A DNA stretch of 64,000 nt from Branchiostoma floridae (Eukaryota > Chordata > Leptocardii > Amphioxiformes > Branchiostomatidae), in the NCBI RefSeq assembly GCF_000003815.2, contig NC_049997.1:16767967-16831966 (forward strand). The letters are read 5' to 3'. The position numbers were made by a program, and so were the translations under genes. Of the stretch, positions 11,094 to 21,542 are shown piece by piece; position 1 is the stretch's first letter, and every line of letters starts with the position of its first letter. The notes beneath the pieces were generated by a model. It was not told where the DNA came from. It was given only the letters and a program-made list of their open reading frames with translations, and made no database searches.

Positions 11094-11486
11094 TTGGGCT
11101 GTGTACCTAAACAAATTTCAGGTACAGGTACAGGTACAGGTACATGGGTTTAGGTACAGGTCCAGACCTGCACCTGTACCTAAAGAATTTTAACCAAGTA
11201 TATGTAAGTTAAACATTTAGCTAACTGTCTTTTCTAGTGATAAATTGTCATCTTTATACAGGGAATTGCATATCTAAATCTCAAAACAAGTTTTCTTGAG
11301 TTTCAACTGCAATATTATCACAATTGTCATTGTTGATTCGGGATTTACTAAGAGTACTTGTCCAGCAGTCTTAAAAATTGGTAAAAATAGGTGATTTAGT
11401 GTGTTTACAGATGTTTAGGTCCGGACCTGTACCTAAACAATTTTTTAGGTACGGTACAGGTACGGGTATTTAGGTACACAGCCCTA
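11094..11486. mobile_element. hAT-type MITE with perfect 8-bp target duplication
   Basis: The left end TTGGGCTGTGTACCTAAA and right end TTTAGGTACACAGCCCTA are terminal inverted repeats of about 17 bp. They are flanked by the identical 8-mer GTATCATC at 11086-11093 and 11487-11494, the target duplication size of hAT elements. Just inside the ends are runs of the hexamer AGGTAC and its complement, which make self-complementary subterminal regions. There is no transposase. A relative lies at 15142-15577. Confidence 0.85.
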
Positions 11487-11499
11487 GTATCATCTTAAA

Positions 11500-12060
11500 C
11501 ACAAATGGACTATCTATGTTTTGCTACCCTATCTAATGCGCAATCATCCAACGTCTTTGACCATTTGACTCCCCTCAAAACACTGTATTCCAACACAATT
11601 CCAAGGTAAATTCCTTATCGGTAAATTTGACTGCTCGAAGACAGCCTCTCAGTAAACAATTGGAGAAACACAATTCTATTCTAAAATCGATATAATTTTG
11701 TATGCAATCGATAACTCGCTTGCTTGTGTTATTCGTATATAAATGAAAGCCCTGGGGACATGTTTAAGGATTGGTTAGCCTCTTTGACTACTTTTCCTGC
11801 GGCTATTGCAGTTCAACGATTTCTTGAATACTATTTTATTTGCAGTATGTGCCTGGAATGCAGATGCCATTTTGACATGCTGATCATCACTTTTGTTGTT
11901 GTTGTTGTTGTGTGGTATTGAATAGCATCAACTCTTACAATTCCACCTGGTGCCATATTGTCTCCAAAATGTAAAAAAAAAATACATAAATGCAAAGTGA
12001 TTTACAAAGATGTACCAAATGAATGCAGCATCAGTAATCCTAAGGTAGATACACTTCAAT
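11500..12060. other. Intergenic, no gene seen
   Basis: Contains a short (GTT)n run near 11893-11910 and an A9 run near 11974. No coding call. Confidence 0.4.
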
Positions 12061-12061
12061 T

Positions 12062-12200
12062 ATTTCATCATTTTCATCATCATCATCCGGGCGTGCTGGT
12101 TGCACGGATGGCCATGACTCTCTTCCTCCATCCTTCCCTATCCTTTATAGCCTTGGGCAGTTCTTCAGCCGAGCAGCCAGTATCTTCACAAAGTTGATAT
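12062..12200 (-). pseudogene. Non-LTR retrotransposon reverse transcriptase C-terminal remnant
   Basis: On the minus strand the frame reads CSAEELPKAIKDREGWRKRV and then MAIRATSTPG before a (GAT)n run. A DR..WR..V ending followed by a trinucleotide tail is characteristic of LINE C-termini. A diverged sister at 19800-19932 keeps the same order. 5'-truncated and inactive. Confidence 0.6.
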
Positions 12201-13110
12201 TTATTTGTTTATGTTCAAGGCATTCATGAGATGACCTATGCAACAATGTTATTTATGTGGTGATATTAATGCACCCGGTAAAATTATGACATTTGATATC
12301 ATACGAATGCCAACCGTAAAGTTAAAAAAATGTCGTTATTCCAATAAGCATTTGTGCACGCCATGAAAGATTTACTATAATAATCAAATGACGACAACTT
12401 ACAATGATATAACACTGCCCAGAATATTAGTCGTCCTTGTAGTCAATATATGATTACATGTGAGCGCCTTGAAGTTGTTAAATGACTCAAAGTCATTTAA
12501 GCCATTGCCTATCAAAGATGTTCTATTTTCACAGATAAGACCAAAACAAACAATATTATACTCCAGATGAAGGTATTGACTAATTGTAAAATGCATTTTA
12601 TTATTGGTGCTAAAACACACGTTAATGAGGTTTGGAATTGTTCTTATCATTATTGTAAGGCTCATCAGTAATATAGCTTTTTATAGATTTTATCTATTTA
12701 CGTAAAAATACATAATATTCATACTGCTTTCTTAACATCACAACAAAAAAAAATTATCTGACGACGTTTCAGTTATTCTTTTAATTGACGTCCCTTCGGC
12801 TCAATCAACACTATAAGTGCTTTTCATAATATGACATGAATACATGCAGTACATGGAATTTCTGTAAGTGGAAAATTTAAGAATACCTAGATTATACTAA
12901 TGACATGATTTCCATAGAAATGCAAAATTGTCATTGTTCATCTGATTAGTAAATGATAGGAATGTCAAACTTGTGACATATTTAAGTTAGTTGAAGGTGT
13001 ACATATTTATGCTTAAGTTATGTACATGTGTAAGCCATATGCATATGCATATGTTCTATTTCAAATAGGTATAATGCCTCCGAACCCACCTCTTTTAAGT
13101 TCAGCATCCC
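12201..13110. other. Intergenic, no gene seen
   Basis: AT-rich. An 88-codon minus frame at 12399-12665 is not recognisable. No repeat boundaries found. Confidence 0.35.
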
Positions 13111-13114
13111 TAAT

Positions 13115-13215
13115 TTTTACTTAGGCCACACCAATTTTTTTGTTGTTGCTTGTCGGCTTTTTTTTCTGAAAAAAATGGACCGACTGGTAGAAAAATGATT
13201 TTTTTTTCAAAAGGT
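13115..13215 (+). repeat. CTTAGGCCACACCAA repeat (copy 1)
   Basis: CTTAGGCCACACCAATTTTT, TTGTTGCTTGTCGG, a poly-T stretch, then AAAAAATGGACCGAC. The reverse complement of this order occurs at 47590-47672, so the two are inverted copies of one dispersed element. Confidence 0.6.
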
Positions 13216-14765
13216 CTGTCGTGAAGACATACGGTTTAAACAACACCAAGAAGACAACAGCCTAAGTTGTTTAATGGCACATCTTATACAATGAATTCCT
13301 CCCTTGAATTTGTTACTAATGCTCTGAACAAAAGGCATTAATTTTAACTAAAATATTTTAATGTGGCTCTGAATGACTATATTTACAGCTTTGTAATAGC
13401 ATTTTTCGGGACTTATTATTAATTTTTTTTGAAAGCAGAAAATGAATGATGTGGTCTAAGGGTCGCGAAGAGAACACAAAGAAAGTGATAGATAGCAGTA
13501 CCATTGCATTCAACGAGGCGTACTGATGGGTCGTGTGTCTTCCGCATCGATTTTCTTCCAAGACAACACCGCAATTCGTCTCTAAGGACTCTTCGTACGT
13601 TTTTAGAGAATTAGACGATGCCCTTTTAGCAATTACGACGACCGTGAGTCATTTCTCTCTGCCTATTCTCGGTGACGCCCGGGGCCCCTTCAATTTGTAT
13701 TGTAGGTTACTAATGAGTATGGTCTGAATGAAACATGACATGGCAAACAAGGTGGACCTTTAAAAAGAGGAAGGTAAGCATGAAAAATGTGTCCTAGTCA
13801 TGGCCATACCTCCTTTCTGTCGGAAGCAAGGGATTGTAGATGACTTTTACCAATGTTAGGATCATGCGGGTCACATATGTGACGGATTGTAACGTAATCA
13901 GAATAAACAGAGGATGAGAAGAATATCTTATGCTGCGCTGATTACGACTTCCGCACATTTATATTAATTTGTGTATGCTAGATATTGAACGCACAAGAAG
14001 TGTGTGCAAGGAATGCTTTTATGTATGTGTCTAGTTCTCTTTTTACTTATGGTTTATTTATGGTCTATCCGATTTACAATATTCTCTAGAAACACCACAA
14101 AAACTTGCGATAGTCTAACAACATAGTCTTACATCTTTAAACATGTATAAAAATCAAATCACTAGCAATAAATTTAAACACATATCATTCCTCTGACAAC
14201 TTTCTATCTTCCTCTCTTATTTTTTCTTTTTTTTTTTACAATAAAACGAATTATTACATGGGAATGGTAGCGGCAGACCCACAAAAATACTGACGAACAT
14301 ACATTATTACAACAAAAATTACGTGAGTATTTAATACAATATAAAATTATCAAAAATTATCAAATGTTTATACCTTGCCCCCCAAATGACCTGTAGGTCA
14401 AGGGACTACATAGGTAGGTAGGCATCATTCCATTATATTTTAATAAAGAATCGAATCTGAAATTGGAACCCTTTTCGAGACGGTAGGAGTCAGTTCAAAG
14501 GCCTTAGTTTGTAAGCTAGACAATCTTTACTTCAACAGAGGCGCCATCAACACAAATTTCTTAGTACATCCATCTTGCAGTGCCCCCAGACAAGTTGATT
14601 TTAACAAATCCTCGTTATGTGCGCTTACTAAGCTCCATACAGGGGGACGAGAGTATATTAGTTGAGGTAAATTAGACTTCGGCCCGGGGCCCCAAGGAGG
14701 TACTGCTCAAGATATTACCTTTTTCGTAAAGAAGTTTTTTATCAATCTTGAATTTTTTTTAGCTG
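13216..14765. other. Mostly featureless intergenic sequence
   Basis: Open frames overlap on both strands around 13358-13727. The plus frame ends at a good-looking donor (ACC|GTGAGT near 13648) but has no clear acceptor or family. Near 14375-14432 a CCCCAAATGACCTGTAGGTC palindromic stretch followed by (TAGG)n looks like a retroposon 3' tail. No confident gene. Confidence 0.35.
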
Positions 14766-14815
14766 TTTGACGTCACCGAGAAATATGAAGCAGTTTGACG
14801 TCACCGAGAATGGTG
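14762..14815. repeat. Duplicated GTTTGACGTCACCGAGAA unit
   Basis: Two direct copies about 32 bp apart, each containing TGACGTCA, a perfect CRE-like octamer. Local duplication. A regulatory role is not shown. Confidence 0.6.
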
Positions 14816-15141
14816 AAGAAAACTGTTTTCTCAATTCATCTGTGGTGTCTTAAATATTCTGTTTGCATGTCACCATATGTACATGTTTCATTTCAAGTTA
14901 TGTAATGCAGGGCTCCAATGCAAAGCAGTGTAAATCACTGAGTGGACTACACTTGGCGGGGTTTAAAATGAAAAATAAAATGAATAAAATAGTATTAGAT
15001 ATTGGGAGGCGTGAGAGAGAAACAGCGATTTATACCAATCTTACGTGTTTGTAGGGATTTGGGCATACACGTGGAAGGATCAGGTGCTATCAAAGTGACC
15101 CTTTTCTACAAGAAATGGGTCTTGCAAGGTAATGTCTCAGA

Positions 15142-15577
15142 TAGGGCTGGGTACCGGTACAGAAAATTCAGGTCCAGGTCCGGTTCAGGTCCAGAGGATC
15201 AGGTCCAGGTCCAGACCTGAACCTGGACCTGATGCAGTATGATTCATACCATTGGTCCATTTCACTACAAAGAAATCTGCTTGGTGGAGTATTAGACTCA
15301 CACTGGCGTTTTAAAATCCTACAACGCTAACTGTACCTGTACGATTGGCTGTAAAACTTGGTAGAAATTACTATAAACTCTACTCTACTTCACTCTTTTT
15401 GTTATTTTCTTCCACCTGCAAGCGCCAAAACATGTGAATGCCTGATAAAATAATCTATTAATTTTCTAATCGGTCCAACATCCGGTCCACCTAATTTTTT
15501 CAGGTCCGGTTTTTCTGGACCGGTCCAAAAAGAAAAACCGGTTTTGTACCGGTACGCTGTACCGATACCCAGCCCTA
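15142..15577. mobile_element. hAT-type MITE with perfect 8-bp target duplication
   Basis: Ends are TAGGGCTGGGTACCGGTAC on the left and GTACCGATACCCAGCCCTA on the right. The identical 8-mer GTCTCAGA flanks at 15134-15141 and 15578-15585, as expected of hAT insertion. Subterminal AGGTCC hexamers appear in both orientations, followed by GGACCTG complements, so each end can fold on itself. Non-coding. Related in design to 11094-11486. Confidence 0.88.
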
Positions 15578-15599
15578 GTCTCAGACATTTTTTTTCCGC

Positions 15600-16040
15600 A
15601 GGAAAGAAGTTTCTCACCTATAATGTGATGATATGGTGTTAATAGGTATGATGAAGTACAAAGTTTTTGGATTTTAGCACGTATATATACTGGCTTAGCA
15701 TGAAAATTAATCTCAGTTGAATTACATGTTGTACAACACATTTTCTATTGTTTTCACATTATATGATTCAAAAGAAGTTCATTCGAATATTAAAAGCTTG
15801 GCATAAAAAACAATAAATTTCATTTTTTGTATAACTCGGATATCATCAAGTTTTACTGTCCGTAATAATAGTAATATTTTTTGCAAATTCCTGCCCGAGA
15901 GCTAATTGCAGTTGACATGAAAAGGGACAAACAAACAGTGTAGATAATAACTGTATAGAATATGTTTACTATAATCTAAAAGCTAACTCTAAATTCTAAA
16001 CAGTATTATTTTGTAACCTGTTATTTTTCGCTACTTGAAA
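15600..16040. other. Intergenic, no gene seen
   Basis: AT-rich with no recognisable gene or repeat. Confidence 0.4.
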
Positions 16041-16049
16041 AATATAACT

Positions 16050-16265
16050 CGTTTAATGTTCGCGGTTTTCGCGGTGGCCGCTTTACCGCGAACTTGAAAC
16101 GACCGTAAACATTTTCCATGGCAGTAAGAAGCTACAATGCATGGTGCTACCGCGAACTTAAAACCACCGGGAACAGTCCTTTTTTTCCGCTAACGTGAAA
16201 TTAAATCCCCACGGACTTAAATTGCATTTACAGTAGTCCATAGCCAATTTGCAATTCAAATATAG
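16050..16265 (-). mobile_element. MITE-like repeat with TTCGCGGT motifs
   Basis: Repeated TTCGCGGT / ACCGCGAA motifs occur at 16060, 16080 and 16150. The right side reads ATTGCATTTACAGTAGTCC, which on the minus strand gives a CTACTGTAAATGCAAT start. I recall this arrangement from dispersed marine-invertebrate MITEs, but that is recollection, not a search result. Confidence 0.45.
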
Positions 16266-16482
16266 CATCGTACTTCTCAATTAGGAAAATACCCCCGAGG
16301 GACGTTTGTCCAATACCTTTGGTCATCTTTCAACTACTGATATACGGACCATGACCTACTTTTGCGAGATAACATTTTCCCCTTTGATGAGCACTGCCCA
16401 TAGATCAGCACAATCTTTAGGCGTCACATCCTTGCCGCCTATCTAGGCATGTCTGTTTGGCAACTGGGCCAATATTTGCATT

Positions 16483-16582
16483 NNNNNNNNNNNNNNNNNN
16501 NNNNNNNNNNNNNNNNNNNNNNNNNNNNNNNNNNNNNNNNNNNNNNNNNNNNNNNNNNNNNNNNNNNNNNNNNNNNNNNNNN
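16483..16582. other. Assembly gap (100 N)
   Basis: Exactly 100 N, a conventional gap of unknown size. Frames running through it are meaningless. Confidence 0.99.
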
Positions 16583-16649
16583 TCTGACGGCGTGAACAAG
16601 CTCAGGTAAAAACTGGCATTTTGCTTAACTACGTACACATACATTGATA

Positions 16650-16815
16650 GATGTGGGAAATTATTTTGCTAGAAGATAGCGATGGACAATGATTTTGAAG
16701 GTTCGAAGGTCGTATATATAGGAAGAAAACAGTTGCCGATGTCATCGAGAGAGTTCGATAGTCTGGCAGAACGAGAAAAGAAGTTGTTGCTCTACAGGAA
16801 CCTTGAGACAAGCTA
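16650..16815 (-). pseudogene. LINE reverse transcriptase C-terminal remnant
   Basis: On the minus strand one frame reads SNNFFSRSARLSNSLDD, a decayed FFPR.A.LWNSL.D ending of a non-LTR reverse transcriptase. It is clearly related to the better preserved copy at 23285-23430 and the scrap at 57980-58030. No long frame survives. Confidence 0.6.
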
Positions 16816-17040
16816 GAAAAAAACTAGTATTACACTGAAAGGCTCCCAATGGTGGACAAATAGTGATAGATCGTCATTTGTATCAAGTTTTTCTAATTGT
16901 GTTTTAGAGTAAGCAAATGCAATGTATATGGACAAGATGATACAATTTTAGTGAGTTTAAAGTTTCTTGTGTGAACAAGGGTGCGTAATCCTGTCGTTGA
17001 TAGAATTGAGTTGAATAAAACTTTCATTCATTAATTCCTG
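16816..17040. other. Possible LINE 3' tail
   Basis: Ends with TTGAATAAAACTTTCATTCATT near 17012-17034, resembling retroposon 3' ends that close on an AATAAA-like signal and a short tandem tail. No coding sequence. Confidence 0.3.
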
Positions 17041-17985
17041 GTGAAGATATGTAAGCAATATTCAAATGGTTGCAAGCTGTATCGACGATCAACTAGAATA
17101 GTCACGACAGCTTCTGAACACTTGGGATTCTACTGACAAAGCACCTTTCTGCGAAAACTCTACATGTGCATCACCAACTGTCCATCTTCTTTTTAGGGCC
17201 TCCAGAAAGCCATTGATCATCAACATCAGCGACAGTTCACCGCAACCGTATGCACCAATCTTGTGCATGGAAATGTCCAGAATGTCATTAGTAGCTTCTT
17301 ACCATTTGGGATTCTTCTGGTATAGCGCCTTTCTGCGTAAGCTCTACATGTCCAACAACTACTGTCCATCTTCTCTTTATGGCCTCAAGAAATCCATTGA
17401 TCAAGAACATCAGCGACGGCTTACTGCAACCGTATGCATCAATCTTGTGCCTGGGCCAGCGTCGATGCCAAGTAAAAGCCAAGACTCCTTTCTTAGCTGT
17501 CTAATAGTTGCGGACAGTCCTTTGGGGCACTTGCCCAAAGATGAGAGCAATATTCCAATGGTTGCAAGCTGTATAGACGATCAAATAAAATAGTCACGAC
17601 AGCTTCTGAACACTTGGGATTCTACTGACAAAGTACCTTTCTGCGAAAACTCTACATGTGCATCACCAACTGTCCATCTTCTTCTTAGGGCCTCCAGAAG
17701 CCCATTGATCACAAACATCAGCGACAGCTTACTGAAACCTTGTGCATCAATCTTGTGCCTGGAAATGTCCAGACTGTCATCAGTAACTTCTTACCACTTG
17801 GGATTCTTCTGGTAAATCGCTTTTCTGCGTAAGCTCTACATGTCAATCAACAACTGTCCATCTTTTCTTTAGGGCCTCAAGAAACACATTGATCAAGAAC
17901 ATCAGCGATGGCTTACTGCAACTGTATGTATCAATCTTGTGCATGGGCATGTCCAGGCTTTCATTAGTAGCCTTTAGAACACATC
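17041..17985 (-). repeat. Four-copy array of an exon-like segment
   Basis: Two subunits of 184 bp (A and B) repeat as a 492-bp higher-order unit. TTGGGATTC anchors lie at 17122, 17306, 17614 and 17798. On the minus strand every copy opens with (H)KI(D/G) and then keeps a shared frame with cores SLMFLINGFLEA and KRRWTV, ending ESQ. Both B copies are followed by GTAAGAAG, a good splice donor; A copies read GTGTTCAG there. Two copies have CAG and two CAT just before the frame. Copy B' has a frameshift-like insertion and stop. This resembles a duplicated exon, now partly broken. I do not recognise the protein. Confidence 0.5.
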
Positions 17986-18449
17986 CGTTTTAATCTGTCT
18001 CAGCCTCATGCTTAATCCACGGTAAGCCTTATGGTTGTAATGTTTTAGACGGCTCCCGTTTGGTCCAATACAGTCAATAAAAGATGGGTCATCAATCTTT
18101 ACGTAGTGGCGTCTTAGATGGGACATTTTTGGTTGAAAGAGGGGAGCTTTTGAAAAATGTGCATTATTACAAACCTGATAACTTTTGGTGATTATGTATT
18201 GTCACAATTTTACAAAAAGAACATAGATTTTACATCCTCACCATTTTGTGATGTTAAAATCTGACCTACTGTTTCTGCCTCAAAGGTTTTCGTTGAAGAC
18301 ATCTCATTATGACGTCACCAATGAGAAAAGAATCCAACAGCCCATCTTCATGTAATGTCATCTGCATTGATGCAATCAGAGGGTATGGCTGAGCCACATC
18401 ATTAGGCAGCTTATAGCCGAAGCCCTATATAGCCTGGGAGAGGATTTTG

Positions 18450-18570
18450 AAGTTCGTTCGTTCGTTCGTCCCATAGCCTTTACGGCTGATTAATCAGCCG
18501 TAGGGGCAGCACAACATGTTGTGCTGTATCAATAGGCATTTTAGTCCCCTGGCGGCGCCTATCTCCTCTC
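18450..18570 (-). mobile_element. Retroposon 3' tail with two perfect palindromes
   Basis: The plus strand shows a (GTTC)n run at about 18452-18470, then a 22-bp perfect palindrome at 18481-18502 and an 18-bp perfect palindrome at 18508-18525. Read on the minus strand this is a body, two hairpins and a terminal (GAAC)n tail, the layout of a retroposon 3' end with structured RNA ahead of a short tandem tail. The family is not identified. Confidence 0.45.
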
Positions 18571-19106
18571 CGGATTTTGAAGGAAGCTTGGTAAATTAGG
18601 ATCGTAGGGAACACTATAAAATTAGTGAACAATGCAGAATTTACCAAAACTTACTGCTATATGTATTTCTCTGTCTCTGGAAAAGAACATGTATTAGTAG
18701 ATTTCAATGGTAATTCAGGCATCTAGTAAACATGTGATGCCGTTTTCTGTCTGTAAATACAGCAGCTATGGAATAATCTATTCATAATCATTATCATCAT
18801 CATGATACGTCTACTACCATAGAATTTTTGAATAGGTTGAGTTTTTAGTCATTTATGCATTTAAGCTATGTATAGATGGGTCATAGTGAGTTTATGGTAA
18901 ACTATGCAAATCTATGCAAATTAGAACCACTATGTCCCGCCTGGATGGACCTTATCACATTTTATCTAAAATGATCAACCTATCTTTCTATGGTACTGGA
19001 CTAAACATGTGGAGGATGGACTAAAACAGATGGACTAAAAGATATTTTAGGTTTCTCCTTTTGGACTATAATATTTAGATGCTTGCTTTTTAAATGATTT
19101 GTTATC
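18571..19106. other. Intergenic, no gene seen
   Basis: AT-rich with a short (ATC)n run near 18786-18802. No gene. Confidence 0.4.
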
Positions 19107-19423
19107 TGGTAAGTATCTAATACGAGCTCAACAAAGAACAATGTATAGTCATGCCTTCAAATACCAGAGTTACCAACCTAGGATTGATGTGTTCAAAAAT
19201 TCGTATTTTCCCAGAACTATCATAGAGTAAAATTTCTTATCTCCAAGCACAGTAGGGGCATCTTCTCCCGGTAGTTTTAAAGAACGCTTGCAGATGTATA
19301 TGCAAAAGTTGTGATGGGTCGTTCAGTGTAATATAACCAGCTGCTGCCGCAACGCGTGCCTACGAAGCTGGTGTGTTATGCCTAAGGGCGGTTATACCGG
19401 CTATATAGATACAGATACAGATA
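19107..19423 (+). mobile_element. 5'-truncated CR1-like LINE, 3' end (copy 3)
   Basis: Same order as 4043-4330: AAGTATCTAATACGAGCTC, GTTACCAACCTAGGATTGA, the decayed reverse transcriptase tail, TATACCGGCTATATA, then a (GATACA)n tail at 19408-19423. The WN codon region is mutated to a stop, so it is non-functional. Confidence 0.8.
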
Positions 19424-19799
19424 TCTGCAATTGTATTTTGAATACCAAGCATGCGAAAATGAAATAACATTCTCTAGACTCAATAACATAGTTATCTCAG
19501 TGAGAAAGTACCTTTTTTTAAAATTTTCTCTGCATTGTAATGTCCTATAGCTACGTAACAATTAATTATATGAAATAGGGGTAATGTCAGTTTCTTTGTA
19601 TAAAATTATCATGACACTTGGAATTAATTGAAGAACATTTTGTGTTTGATCCTTTATTTAGGTTTTGTCTTTCCATCAATTTATTTATAGTACATTTGAC
19701 AGATCAAAAGGTACAGTTATACCGAAATCCTTAATAGGCTTAGCATTCTTGAAATTTTATTTTTGATTTCAAACAATATTCCAAGCCCTATGTTCATTT

Positions 19800-19932
19800 T
19801 CATTGCCTCGTCATCATCATCCAGGCGTACTGGTTGGCCATGACTCTCACCCGCCATCCTTCCCCATCCTCCATAGCGTTGGACAGATCTTCAGCCGAGC
19901 AGGAAGCATCTTCACTTGAGTTGATGCACACA
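19800..19932 (-). pseudogene. Non-LTR retrotransposon C-terminal remnant (second copy)
   Basis: The minus frame reads CSAEDLSNAMEDGEGWRVRV followed by MA and a (GAT)n tract, matching the remnant at 12062-12200 residue for residue at CSAE.L..A..D.EGWR.RVMA. 5'-truncated. Confidence 0.6.
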
Positions 19933-20136
19933 TTGCTTAATGTCGTGTAAAGAGTGTGAGTCACATGCACACCGAGAATATGTGTGCCCTAAGATAAGTT
20001 GATGCAGTAGGTATCACCTATTTTATACTGTTATTAAGGACATCAACCGCTAAAGGGTATGTTACAGGTCACTAATGCAGTCTCACATTATTGCACCTCA
20101 TAGATTCACTCGTAGATCTATACCATACTGGCATTA

Positions 20137-20572
20137 TGCCACAGCAAGTAAATTTTATGGATGACGTCCTATGCAGAGTGCGAAAATAATGAGATAGCGC
20201 GAAAAAAAATGGGTAAAAAGAAGATTGCTAATTTTTCAAAATAGACACATTAAACGTCGTAACAAGATTTGAAGTGACAAAACGTGGCATCACAATTAAC
20301 AAGTCATTCATTTCTGTATTAAAGAAGTGAACTAGTGTAGTAAAAGTGATACTAGTGTGGTACACTGGTATCACTTGCCAAGCTGACAACTACATTCATG
20401 GCTTCCATACTGGTAGCACTTAGTATCCATCAGTTATGGCTACCTCCCTAGTATCACTTCTTCAAGTATAATTATTAGGCTACAACACAACATGTTTGCC
20501 TATTTGACCATGATTTGAAAAAAAAAGTGAAATTTGGCGACATGTCATCCATAGAATTTCCTTGCTGTGGCC
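20137..20572. mobile_element. MITE with GCCACAGCAAG termini (copy 1)
   Basis: The left end GCCACAGCAAGTAAATTTTA plus TGGATGAC is complementary to the right end GTCATCCATAGAATTTCCTT plus GCTGTGGC, giving TIRs of about 30 bp. The interior holds GTGATACTAG/CTAGTATCAC inverted motifs. Homologous elements are at 33112-33612 and, reversed, 48660-49011. Non-coding. Confidence 0.75.
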
Positions 20573-20964
20573 TAGGCCTAAACATTAAGATAATGTTTTT
20601 AATAATCACCAAGGCTAAGTGTTTTATGAGAAAAACCGTAATGAGAAAAGTTGAAGTGTTGCCTCTTAGAAACAATTTCGCGTGGAAAAAGGTCACAGGG
20701 GTCATACCGAGACTATCTTGACTGGCTGACTGGTCTAGACGACCGGCGCCTAAGAAATTATTGCCTTAATTTGCTGTGGCTAAACGATCACCTTCGGGTA
20801 ACTGTGTCCACATCACGTTTGAGATCGATGTCTTGAACCTTTCCCCCTTTTACTACCATGAAACATTCATGGAGGTTGGATCTTCACTAGCGTTTGTGTA
20901 TGTGTCTGTCTTTCTGTCTGTTTATAATGGGTTTATTCAATTCAGTGGCGTCGTGTGTGGCGTA

Positions 20965-21542
20965 CGAGGGGCGTTCAAGAAGTAATGTCCCTGACCCATT
21001 TCCAGTTGTCTGATCTAAATGAAATTTTGCATATGTAATGATTCATATCTCTATGGGTTATGTTGCAAAAAACAGCTCTGAACTAATTTTGGTTTTTGAT
21101 TTAAAGGTGTTTGAACAGAGTCAGGTGTGAAATGGACCAGGTGTGAAATGGAGCCAGTTGAGTGTCGCGCATTGATCCAGTTTTTGTATTTGAAAGGACG
21201 CATACCAAATGAGACTTTTGATGAAATAAAAGAAACTTATGGTGATGATTCCCCATCATATGACCTTGTAAAACGCTGGCATTGTGAATTCAAACATGGT
21301 CGGAAGTCTGTGGAAACAGCTCCCAGACCTGGTCGTCCCTCTTCTGCCATTGATGAGGCATCTGTTGGAGGACCAACCCGGGGTGTCCTACAAAAACCGT
21401 GTCCAGAGCTACATCAAACGATGGTAGAAATGCATAACTCTGGGTGATTGCTATGAAGAGAAAGACTAATAACTGCACCAAGTTTCATTAATCTCCTGCT
21501 ATGGGAAATGGGTCAGGAGCATTACTTCTTGAACGCCCCTCG
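20965..21542 (+). mobile_element. Internally deleted mariner element
   Basis: Terminal inverted repeats of about 40 bp start CGAGGGGCGTTCAAGAAGTA on the left, and the right end is its complement TACTTCTTGAACGCCCCTCG. TA dinucleotides flank at 20963-20964 and 21543-21544, the mariner target duplication. At 578 bp it is less than half the usual 1.3 kb, and only the two ends of the transposase gene remain. It lies inside a SINE. Confidence 0.93.
21148..21469 (+). pseudogene. Mariner transposase, deleted core
   Basis: ATG at 21148 opens a frame encoding the N-terminal helix-turn-helix DNA-binding region of a mariner transposase: IQFLYLKGRIPNETFDEIK, then VKRWHCEFKHGRKSVETAPR and PGRPSSAIDE, the conserved linker before the catalytic domain. 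The DDD catalytic core is missing. After a deletion near 21385-21395 the C-terminal end appears in another frame as YIKRW, a stop, then KCITLGDCYEEKD, matching the RW.KCI...GDY.EK ending of the family. It cannot make active transposase. ATG 21148 was chosen over upstream codons because it matches the usual mariner start just before the helix-turn-helix region. Confidence 0.85.

Noticed and set aside
13358-13727. Overlapping open frames with a GTGAGT donor-like site
   Set aside because: No acceptor or recognisable protein, and both strands are equally open. Insufficient for a gene call.
16417-16644. Frame spanning the N gap
   Set aside because: Made of unknown residues; the gap length is arbitrary.
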